Shown piece after piece: positions 46,795 to 57,067 of a stretch of 64,000 nt of DNA. Made by a program: the position numbers and the translations under genes. Location: assembly GCA_030522415.1 (NCBI GenBank), contig CM060125.1, positions 1,966,901 to 2,030,900 on the forward strand, given 5' to 3'. Position 1 is the stretch's first letter, and each line of letters begins with the position of its first letter. This DNA is from Channallabes apus. Lineage: Eukaryota > Chordata > Actinopteri > Siluriformes > Clariidae. Below the pieces are notes generated by a model. The model saw only the letters and a list, made by a program, of their open reading frames with translations, was not told the DNA's origin and made no database searches.

Positions 46795-47163
46795 CACTGT
46801 AACAAATTGATGTAAATTTACAGGACTTTTTTTTTTTACAGTTTCCGATTGTTTTTTCGAAATACTGCACATTACTGTAAAAGAAACAGCATTACTGTGA
46901 TTTACAATATTTAACTGTAAATATTGTATTTTACAGTTTGATACACTACAGTATACAGTATTTAACTGTAAATTAGATAATCAACACACTTTAATGAAAA
47001 CTTCAGTAAGTGCAAGTACTTTTGCTGATTTTATGGGCCTCTGAGTGGTGCAGTAGGTTAAAGCGCTCGCCCTATCATCCGGAGATCGCAGGTTCGAACC
47101 CCGGGTGATGTTCAATTGGACACGACTAGATTGGGGGGAAAGAATTGGGCAGGACTAAAAAAA

Positions 47164-47196
<33 letters not shown>

Positions 47197-47414
47197 TGTT
47201 GTTAAAAATACAAGTTGTCCGAATAATTATTTACCACTAAAATACAGTAAACAAGTAAACAGTACAAAATCACAGTAATAAACTGTACATCAAAACACAG
47301 CAATTTACTGTAGTCTATTTCTACAGTACAAATACTTTAATAAAACAGCATTTTACTGGCAAAACTGCTGCCAGTAATTTACTGTAATTTTACATGAATT
47401 GTTTTTTTACAGTG
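46795..47414. mobile_element. TA-flanked inverted-repeat element (MITE) with nested SINE
   Basis: Left end CACTGTAACAAATTGATGTA and right end ATGAATTGTTTTTTTACAGTG are inverted repeats bounded by TA (46793-46794 and 47415-47416). The interior is made of repeated TTACAGT/ACTGTAA words. A SINE has inserted at 47035-47160, splitting it. No coding capacity. Confidence 0.85.
47035..47162 (+). mobile_element. tRNA-like SINE, shortened copy
   Basis: Starts GGGCCTCTGAGTGGTGCAGT and has a clear B-box GGTTCGAACCC. Compared with the 433-bp copy at 8488 it lacks most of the body and joins directly to the distal TTGGACACGACTAGATTGGG. Followed by an (AT)n run. Confidence 0.85.
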
Positions 47415-47416
47415 TA

Positions 47417-48622
47417 CTGATATCATGAAGAAGGATACTTTTTTTTTTTTTTTACTTTTTTATATTTAAGATCCTGTTAAGTCTAATTATTATGAGATTA
47501 TAATATTACTCTACACTTGTAGTAATGACAAAACAGCAGGTCTTAGTGCAGAGACTATAAAACAGTGTTCACACTCATTAGAATACAGACTTAAAGTGTA
47601 AGTTTTATATTTATAAATAGAAATACTCCCTTTTGATGAATTATAAACATATTTTAATTCTAAACTTTCCATCAGCGTTATTAAAGGCAGCAGTATTACT
47701 GTACACCCACCTGATCACCGAGTTGTTGTCGGACTGGGTGGATTTTCGCGGGAATAATCATCATGACGTCATTCCGCGTTTTTTCCGTCAGTTTTAAAAT
47801 AATACAAAGATAATTTCCGCTGTAATGCCGGTCGACATGAGCCGTGACAGCTCTGGAGCTTCTCAACAAACCGGACTGAAGTGAAGGACAGTGAAGACAC
47901 AAGTGCGCTCCAAGACAGGGTTGCCAAGTAGGTTCGCCGAATATAATCCCCGAAATGTTTTTTACGCAAAAGAGCAAAATGTTAGATGTAGTTTCCTTCT
48001 GATAAATAATAAAGAAAAATGCTTTTTTTTTTTTGGTTGCTGTTTTTTAAGGTATTTACATAACTCAAACTCGTTCAGGTTAAGATAATCATTAACAAAT
48101 ATAAATGTCATATGTTTATTTGTATATCTTCTAATTATCTCTGAACTCATTATCAAGTATCAGACCCGCTCTGAGCCGCCTGGACGAAACTTTCTTTGCC
48201 GCAGCCCAGCAATGTGCTGGTCATTTCATCAGCAAAAACAAAATGGACAATCGTTGATCTGGCAACCCGGCTCGATTTTGCGTGGGGTGGGGGGAAGGGG
48301 GGGGGTGCTGTACTGCAACTGGCAAAGATTTTAGAAAAACCACCCTATTATATTCCGAATTCAATTACACTACAGTACTGCAACAAACAATAGCACATGA
48401 ACATCTAAAATGAATAACTAAAATAAACAGTATACTGACAATATACATTTAGATTATACTGGATATTCACACTAAAAGTCACTTTTTTCACACTTGATGA
48501 TTAAATTTCTATTAGAGCTCCAGTGATAAATTTTCTGGCTGCAATTCAAATTAAAAAGATTATATTAATGCAACATTACTGCCCTTGTAATAAGAACTCC
48601 AACAAGACTTGTAAAATAAATT
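47417..48622. other. Region upstream of the potassium channel, no gene recognised
   Basis: GC-richer sequence at 47720-47940 could be promoter or 5'UTR of the channel gene, but no motif proves it. A pair of inverted words, GGGTTGCCA at 47918 and TGGCAACCC at 48260, may mark a small decayed transposon. Confidence 0.35.
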
Positions 48623-48980
48623 CATTAATTCATTCATTCATTCATCTTCTATACCGCTTTATCCTGTATTTAGGGTCGCGGGGGACCAGGAGCCTATCCC
48701 AGGAGACTCAGGGCACAAGGCAGGGTACACCCTGGACAGCGTGCCAATCCATCGCAGAGAACACACACACACACACACTCATTCACACACTATGGTCAAT
48801 TTGGGAACGCCAATTAGCCAAATCTGCATGTCTTTGGACTGTGGGAGGAAACCGGAGTACCCGGAGGAAACCCACCAAGCACGGGGAGAACATGCAAACT
48901 CCATGCACACAGAGACGGGAATCGAACCCGGACCCTGGAGGTGCAAGGCGACAGTGCTAACCACTTCACCACCGTGCCGC
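48623..48980 (-). mobile_element. V-SINE with 12-bp target duplication
   Basis: Reverse-orientation complete copy including ATTC tail units, core and tRNA-like head. A perfect target duplication TGTAAAATAAAT lies at 48610-48621 and 48981-48992. Confidence 0.93.
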
Positions 48981-49374
48981 TGTAAAATAAATGATCAATA
49001 TAAATTAAGGTTAATATAAAAAAAATTATAAAGTACTGTATTGGTAAAGTAACTGTTAAGAAACTTCTCAGGACATATAAGTTTGACAGATTAATTAAGA
49101 GGCTGGTGAGGGAATGATTGTATAACGACCTTGTATAACGTAAGTACTGTAAGAACAATAACTAACTTCTTTCATGGACATTCCGCAACATTAAGTGTAT
49201 CAGCCCAGATCAAAGTATGTTAATCCTTATTTACAGTATATGCATCTTATACACATCTCCACTTACATGCAGTCACTGTTATAGATTTATTCTGTAATCA
49301 AATCATTGTAGATTTAAATAAACTGCAATTGAAACAACCACCAGATTGTAATAAGCAACGTCCTCCAACATTCA

Positions 49375-49735
49375 GATTTAATTGGTCATTGCCGCAAAGA
49401 AATATGTCTAAATCATAAAACTCAGTTTGTCCCTGATAAGCAAGCCAAAGGCGACGATGGACAGGAAAACGGAGGAACCAAACTCAACAGGGAGCTCATT
49501 CTCATTTGGGTGATATCAGATAGTAGAGGTTGTTATACCGTGTTAGGAGGCTGGAAGTTCAGTATAACAGGAGAAGTGTTTAAGTTAATATGGAGGTCAT
49601 TTTCATTATTGGAGGCTCACTGTTTGTGGCATTTCTAGTTCTAAACTATTGAGGGACTGCAGTACATTAGAGTCATTAGAGAACAGCAGAGTCCATCAGC
49701 AGACATCTTCATGGTCAAGTGGAACCAAGTGGAAC
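49375..49735 (-). repeat. Diverged copy of the 10290/25330 repeat family
   Basis: Segments AATTGGTCATTGCCGCAAAG, GTCCCTGATAAGCAAGCCAA and AACTCAACAGGGAGCTCATT match the reverse-orientation family consensus seen at 25375-25620. Confidence 0.65.
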
Positions 49736-49754
49736 CAAGTGTAGCTCGACAAAT

Positions 49755-49756
49755 AT

Positions 49757-49799
<43 letters not shown>
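49755..49799. repeat. (GATA)n(GA)n microsatellite
   Basis: Four GATA units followed by about 15 GA units. Confidence 0.93.
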
Positions 49800-49802
<3 letters not shown>

Positions 49803-50821
49803 TAAGGTATGTTTACAGTCACATAATGTATAAAATACTTATACTTACTGTAGTAATGTATACTTAGGGAGGAGTACAAGCAGCATAACTCAAAAGGAAG
49901 AGCCAGATACAAACACAGACATGAGGGTTCAATGAGAATTAACAAAACCAGTCACTCCAACAAGGCTTGACTAAATAAACACATTTTCAATCTAGAACAC
50001 TGAGACCGTGTGCCGAACATTAAACATTTGACCTTGATATTGGACAAAAACATTTGATCTTTTTTAAACGACTGTTAAAAAGAGAACTCTTTGAGAACAT
50101 TTAACATATAGATTTAAAGGTAAAACAAACATTTAAAACACTTTCTGAACCCGTTATAGCACGTTACATCACAATATTCTGTATTTGTATTGTGGACATG
50201 TGGATCTGATATTTATCACAGGGGGTTAAAAATATTGACATTTTATTTACCCACCCCCCAACCCACCCTCCTTTTTTTCTTAATCTAATTACATTAGATT
50301 TTTTATAATTTTTTTTATTATTAAGAGAATAATTAGCAGCCAGCAGCCAATTAATGAAATGTGCAAGATTAGTTCATCATCAAGGAGTGTGACTTCCTCT
50401 TTAAAAGCAGATTTTTTTTTTTTTTGCAGTTTGCTGTTGTGGAGCACAAAGGACATTAGCCACGACCTCAGAGAAGCAATTGGTGCTGCTTATCAATCTG
50501 CATTGCGTCATCGTCTATTGTTAAAGAGGACCTATTATGCAAAATTCACATTCATATGGCTCTCCAGTGTACATGTAAAAACAAAACAGGTGGACAAAAT
50601 ATTCCTTGCTTTTTGTCCTTTTTTTGTACTTGCTGGGGTTTATTGTGATCTTATGTAAGATTATTGGATTATAATCTTATATTGATGATTCTATGCATGA
50701 AGGACTGCAACTCTCTCTCTCTCTCTTGTTACGTATGTTATTTCATATTTTTGAAATCTCCAGTATAGCTCTAGAATGTGGAAAAAACATGAAATATAAA
50801 ATGTTAAATATAAAAAATCTA
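49800..50821. other. Intergenic DNA with a possible Tc1 N-terminus relic
   Basis: At 50448-50510 the plus strand reads STKDISHDLREAIGAAYQSA, which resembles the start of Tc1-family transposases; no continuation follows. A 60-bp segment at about 50620-50685 recurs at 55170-55240. Confidence 0.4.
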
Positions 50822-51126
50822 TATAAAAATTGAGGCTTAGTGGTTAGTACTGTCGTCATGCATGACCAGGTTCCGGATTCGATTCCTGTCTCAAGTATGT
50901 GTGCATGGAGTTTGCATGTTCCCGTGCTTAGTACTGTAGGTTTCCTCCGGATACTCTAGCTTCCTCCCACAGTCCAAAGACATGAAGATTAGGCTAATTG
51001 TTCGAGGTGTATGAATGAGCATGAGGGTGTATATGTTTGTGTGCCCCATCCAGGTCTTCTGGGATAGGCTCCAGGCCCCCCACTACCCTGTACACAGGAT
51101 GAAGCGGTATAGACGATGAGTGAGTA
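50822..51126 (+). mobile_element. V-SINE, diverged copy
   Basis: Recognisable tRNA-like head (GCTTAGTGGTTAGTACTGTC), core (GTGCATGGAGTTTGCATGTT) and tail (GAAGCGGTATAGACGATGAG), with several deletions relative to the 7595 copy. Confidence 0.85.
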
Positions 51127-52184
51127 AGTGGTTCTGCGTGGTACTCTATGCAGATAGTGAATCACTGTTGTAGATTCTTTAGGGCCCTTTGGGGGCTCTT
51201 GTTGCAACAAAGGAATGTTAAAAAGTTTGACGGTGAAAAGTAAAATGCTTTCAATCTAAGGACCAATGAACACAGCGTTTTCATTACTGTATGTTGGTGA
51301 ATAAACCTGAAACTAACTGAAGCCTATAAAGGAGAAGCCCTGACATTCTGCTGATATCATTTCCTATCAAAAGTCAAGTACTTTATAATTTCCCTGCAAA
51401 TCCCATGAATTCACCTCAATTACAGAATTGTGGAGCAAACAATTAGATATTGCTTATTGTCTTTCTCTCAGCACACTGATACGAAGACATTGCTTTGTTT
51501 GACGTTTCCAGGCTAAGAAAAACCCAAAAGTGGTGGTGGGGGTCTGCTGTTGCATGTCTATTGTGGTCAGATAGTAGAATGGCAAGGACTGGACTGCTTT
51601 GTTCTCTCTGACCAGTCACATGTTGCCTTTCATCTTGAGCGCCAGCAGCTCATAAGATACGATCCATCATTAGAGAACTGTCCGTTGCCTCTAAGTGCCC
51701 AGGTGCAGTTGAGACCCTATATCAAAGAGTTTACTATTCTAAGCTTATTCTTTCTGTCTTGCAGGGCGTACTTATTTTATAACTCTTTGCTATTATTGTC
51801 AAGATGCAAACACATTTCCAATCACCGAAAAAGCACTGTGGCTAATCAGATGCTCAGGCCGAATGCTCAACACTGCCTTTAAAGTCATCAAGGGATCTGA
51901 GATGTGAATTTGCATAATGGGATTCATTGCAGGTGCTGTTTTGATGAACACAATGATGAAGCAAAGCTTATTACAGTCTCTCCCTGATTCTTATTTCTTT
52001 CTCTTCCTACGCCACCTGTTTTATCCTGTGCTCTTATGTAAATCTTTCATATGCATTAAATGTATATAGTGCTCCTTGCTCAAGAGTCTGATTCTCTAGT
52101 TTTTCACTGCACCTGTGAAAATGCTCTAACAGACTCCTTGTCTCATTATCAATGTGCTGTTGAAGGAAATTATGGAGTTCTGTA
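51127..52184. other. Intergenic DNA with an unassigned open stretch
   Basis: The plus strand is open across 51550-51760 (IVEWQGLDCFVLSDQSHVAF and onward). I do not recognise it and cannot show splice borders on both sides. Confidence 0.35.
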
Positions 52185-52700
52185 TGGAAGCAAAATAGTC
52201 TCATTAATAATTCACACAAAAGTATCCCAATTCACATGCGTGAAACTTAATTCACGTGCACGAAAAAAATTAAACGCAAAAACACAAATCACGTGCACAA
52301 AATAAATATATATATTCATAATATACGTTTCACAAATGCAAAACACAATTCACAGATGTGCAAATGTGTGCAAAATTTTCGAATGTTTAAAATTCACAAG
52401 TGTATCATGGACTGAAAAAATTTGAAAATCGTCTTTTCGTGTGTGAATCGCCTTGGATTTGTGTGTGTATTTTTGAGACTTTGCTGGCAGCAACGTGTCA
52501 CTCGTACTCTTTTGCCAATCAGATGCGACCTCACCATTCAACCAATGAATTGTAATTTTCAATTTGATCACAGCCCTCCAGGAGCACAGCACTCAAGTAG
52601 CTCAGCTTTGCACACCTTAGTTGCACAATCTGACTTAATTACAACGCAAATGAAATTTTACCAACTCAAACCAAGAACAGGATGCACATGTAAGTGATTA

Positions 52701-53190
52701 CAGTGGAACCTCAGATTACGAGCATAATTCGTTCCGGAAACGGGCTCGTATTCCAAAACACTCGTAAACCAAATAAAATTTTCCCATAAGAAATAATGGA
52801 AACTCAAATTATTTGTTCTACAGCCCAAAAAAATAAATACATAATAAAAATGTATACAAAATATTAAGTAAAAATAAAACAAATTAACCTACCTTTAAAA
52901 AAAGTTAAAAGAAATCCCGACAGATAAGTATTTCCGTTTGTGCACACAAACACACATTAATGGAGAGACTGTTTAATCGGAAAAATTAGCAAGGAACATC
53001 GCTAGTCACATTCGCGTGAGCGCATACTACCAGAATCACTGCTGTAAAGTAAAAAAAACAACAACAAATTAACCTGCACTTTACCTTTGAAAAGAATCGC
53101 GACAGAGCAGAGTTTCTTTGTAAGGCGAGAGAGTGTGTGTGTGTTGGGAGTGATGGAGCAGTGTCAAATTACGCGCACACACACACACAC
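52701..53190 (-). mobile_element. pogo/Tigger-like non-autonomous element, copy 2 (incomplete)
   Basis: Begins after TA with CAGTGGAACCTCAGATTACG and the inner GCATAATTCGTTCCGGAAAC, the reverse of the right ends of copies 1 and 3. The expected opposite terminus is absent; the element fades into a (CA)n run near 53175-53192. Confidence 0.75.
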
Positions 53191-53783
53191 ACAATCTGAG
53201 TTATTTACAATGGAAATTGAAAACGTTTTACCTACTCAAACCAAGAACAGGATGCATGTGTAAGTTATTACTTTATTTCGTAATGTTTCATTAATGAACC
53301 TCACCGAAAATAACACAGCTAACCACTTTATCATCATTATAAACAATTCACCCACATTACAGTTTGTCAATCAAGACAGTCACAGTTTTTAATTTGGAGA
53401 ATAGATGTTTCTATGGGTCACAGGGTATTCTGATATTTCTGAAATCCACCAGATTTGCTTTTCTTTCATTAACGGCTCAAATGTGTATAACATAATGGAT
53501 TAAATCTGCATGATTTCAAATTTGCTTTGGTGCCAGAGAGCGGTTGTCAAGTATTATTAAACAGCTTCACAAAAAGTCTCTTCAGTCACCATTATTTCTT
53601 ACAATATGATTTCCTTACAATAATTCAAATGATCAGAGGTTCTGGAATAAAAGTTTGTATTTCTGATATAAACATTAATATCTACAATACAAACCAAAAT
53701 AGAGTTTTTGAAAATTTGAACTTTAGCTTCAAATAAAGGTTGTATCAATTATATCAGGAGTGGGCGAAAAGTGGTTGCTAAAA

Positions 53784-53815
53784 TGTACTTCATTCATTCA
53801 TTCATTCATTCATTC
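53784..53815. repeat. (ATTC)n microsatellite
   Basis: About seven ATTC units within the foldback element. Confidence 0.9.
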
Positions 53816-53881
53816 AAGAGATTAGTTAAAAATGTTGATTTATCCAGTAATGCAATAAGTAAAGCCTTGAGTCTTGTGGGA

Positions 53882-53938
53882 GAATTATGTTTATTGTAAA
53901 GAATTATGTTTATTGTAAAGAATTATGTTTATTGTCAA
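53882..53938. repeat. Three tandem copies of a 19-bp unit
   Basis: GAATTATGTTTATTGTAAA occurs three times in a row, the last copy with one substitution near its end. Confidence 0.93.
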
Positions 53939-55567
53939 TTCATTCATTCATGCAGCTTAGAGTGAATGATCAATTATTATAAAAGACTGTTTCAACAGGT
54001 GACAAGAGTTAATTGAGAAAAATAAAATAACACCAGCATTACATAGCAGCTGGCAAAACCTGTCAGAGTACAGCATTTTACTGTAGACTTTTTTTTTTTT
54101 TTAATATATTGATATTTGTCTGATCCACTGACGCTGTATGATGTTGCATAGATTTGAAAGGGCTGTCATGACATCTTCTGGAATATGTATAATTTCATTC
54201 AGGGCACTAATAACCACCAGCTCCTGTCTGGTGAAATGAACTGTCAATGTTCAGTGGCTGTGTCTCCAAGACATGAACCAAACGATCATGAAGTCATTGA
54301 AGAATGTACTGCTGGAGAGATTCCTAAATTATTAAAAAGAAAAGATGTACAGACAGTAAGTTATACCGTTGAAAATAAATGTTTTGAAATCATGCTGCAT
54401 ATCTTGTTCAAACCACATTGTTTCAACATCGTTGCTACATAAAGTACAACATGCTATATGTATTTATTGCTGTAACTGTATGTTCAAACGGAAATACCAA
54501 AAACCAGTTTAGAAAGTCATAAGGAACCACACTCAAACTGTAAAGACAATAGTCAGTCACATGCTATTTTTACTATGCTGAGGTTTGCATTGTTTCATCT
54601 GAAAATGAAAAACTTTGACAAACATGTAATGAGGGTGAAGTGTTTAAAGATAATAAAGTGGTTAACTGTGTTATTTTCAGTGAAGTTCATTAATGAAACG
54701 AGTGACCCACGTTGCTGCCAGCAAAGTCTCAAAAATACACACAAATTCAGGGCGATTCACACACGTTCACATTCACAGTCCGTGATACACTTGTAAACTT
54801 TGTACACAGTGGTACATCTGTGAATTGTGTTTTGCATTTGTGAAACATATATTATGAATACATGTATTTATTTTGTACAGTGAGTTGTTTTTTGTGAATG
54901 GGTTAAATCTGCATTTTTTTTTTCGTGCACATGAATTGGGTTTCACGCATGTGAATTGAGATACGCACGTGTGCGTCGTGTCTTTTGTGTGAATTATTAA
55001 TGAGACTATTTTGCTTCCATAGATTTCTTACTCTTCAATATTCAACAAACAAAATTTGCTACATTTATTGTGCAACATTTCCAAAAGCTAAATCAAAAAT
55101 CCATTGTCTCAAAATCTGCAATAATTTCCTTTAAACAGTTTGTCAAGATGTGTCTGCTACTTATTTTTTGTACTTTTTTTCATACCTGCTGGAGTTTATT
55201 GTGATTCTATGTAAGATTATTGGATTATAATCTAAAGCAATTTTCTGATTAAACTAGGAAATATTCTAATTGTTGTATCTCTAATAGAGATAAATATTGC
55301 ACTTTACATGAATTTCACTTTTTGGCTTTACCTTTGACTTGTTGATGGTAATGTCAAATGGTACAACATACTGACATTGGAGAAGTTTTCCACCAATGGT
55401 AATTAACAGTCACATTTCACTATATAAACAATAACACATTCCAGTTGAACTGCTGCACTATCAGGTATAAAGTGATATAAATGTACTTTAAGTACTTAAT
55501 AAAAAAGTTTAGGCAAAACATGGACAAAAATCTGTCTTCCAAGTGCAAGTAACACTAGAACACAGTC

Positions 55568-55573
55568 TTTATT
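55568..55573 (-). terminator. Candidate polyadenylation signal for the 111-aa gene
   Basis: AATAAA on the minus strand, about 215 nt beyond the stop codon at 55787. Position is reasonable but no cleavage evidence is available. Confidence 0.45.
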
Positions 55574-55786
55574 CAGTTTTACACAGTCATTACAATTTGT
55601 TTAAACGTAGCATCATCAAATCTAAACAAATCAAGTGATTAGAAATGACATTGAATCATGAATGTTAATTAATACATAATTAAAATATAGAAATCATAAA
55701 AGTAATAAAGTTGCAAATCAAAGTCAAATACAAGTCTTAGGAATGGTGAGGGGAAAAAAAACAGACAGGAGTCACAGTATCTCTGT

Positions 55787-57009
55787 TCACATGAGGGGTG
55801 AGGAGTCTAAAGCCTGCACTCTAGAGGCGAACAGAAGCACATTTTTCTCCACCTCGGCCTTCAGCTCTCTTTCAGTGGCTCTAGGGTTCCTCCTTACAAA
55901 ATCCACCACACTCTGGATGCATTCAGTCTGTTCAGACATAAGATTAAAACTTAACATCGCTCAGAGGATCATGCATCTATACACACACACACTATATGTA
56001 TATTAGTGCTGTTGATCTAATTAATTAAACACAATATTAAAATACTCAGATTTACTAGTATTATAAACATAATGCATTGTTGGAATAAAGTAATGCATGA
56101 CCAACCGGTTAGAGGAAACAGATTTTGCAGTTTTATAATACATTAAATATCGTATTTGTTAAATTCTAATGATAAATTCAAATCTCTCGAATAGTAGACT
56201 CATTGCAGCAGAACATGGGCTGAGAGCCCCATCTCCTCCTATAGTGGTGACCATGTCTGTCATCTCCTTTTCAACGTGGCTAGCGTAATTACCTAGCACA
56301 TGCTTTGGACAAATGTCTTTCTTCTGTTTTTAACACATACAGTACAGAGTAAATGAGTAGCCTTTTCATTATTTTACATTTAATGTATTCTTGTAAAAAT
56401 AGTTCATCCTCAAGTTCAAGGTAGCTTGAGCACACAGCTCTGGTTTTATTCCAAACTTCCATCTGAAGCGTTTTATAATGAAACTTGCAGTTCAGCACAC
56501 CTGGTGATGTTTCTTCAGTCTTCTTATTATCCACAATAAACATGCCATTATCACACACAACCAAGTAATCGCGCTGTGATTATGGGAAGGCATTACGGTC
56601 AAACTTGGTAATTATAATGAATTGCCGTTTAAAAATATTAATGCATTAAAATGTATTAATATTATTAAATATCATTTTAAATATTTTATATATAAATGAA
56701 ACAATGTAAAGTACTTAAAGAAAGTACAGTGGAACATCAGATTATGAGTAACGCGGTTTACGAGTTTAGCGCAAGACGAGCAAAGATTTGAAATCAATTT
56801 TGACTTAAAAAACAAGCATTGTCTTGGACAGAAACATGTCCAAGCTCTGTCATGATTCTTTTCAAAGGTAAAGTGCCGGTTCATTTGTTTTGTTGGTTTG
56901 TTTTACAGCAGTGATTCCGTTAGTATGTCCTCACGCGAGTGTGACTAGCGATGTTCCTTGCTAATTTTTCCGATAAAACAGTCTCTCCGTTAATGTGTGT
57001 GCACGCACG

Positions 57010-57067
<58 letters not shown>

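Larger units (their letters stand above)
52185..55019. mobile_element. Long-inverted-repeat (foldback) element, 2.8 kb
   Basis: The left arm (52185-52508, starting TGGAAGCAAAATAGTCTCAT) and right arm (54697-55019, ending ATGAGACTATTTTGCTTCCA) are inverted repeats of about 325 bp, diverged but alignable along their whole length. TA flanks both ends (52183-52184; 55020-55021). Both arms are rich in alternating CACGTG/TTCACATGCG-like words. The interior contains a partial pogo-like insertion (52701-53190), a direct repeat around it, and an exon-like open segment (54203-54355), but no recognised transposase. Confidence 0.85.
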
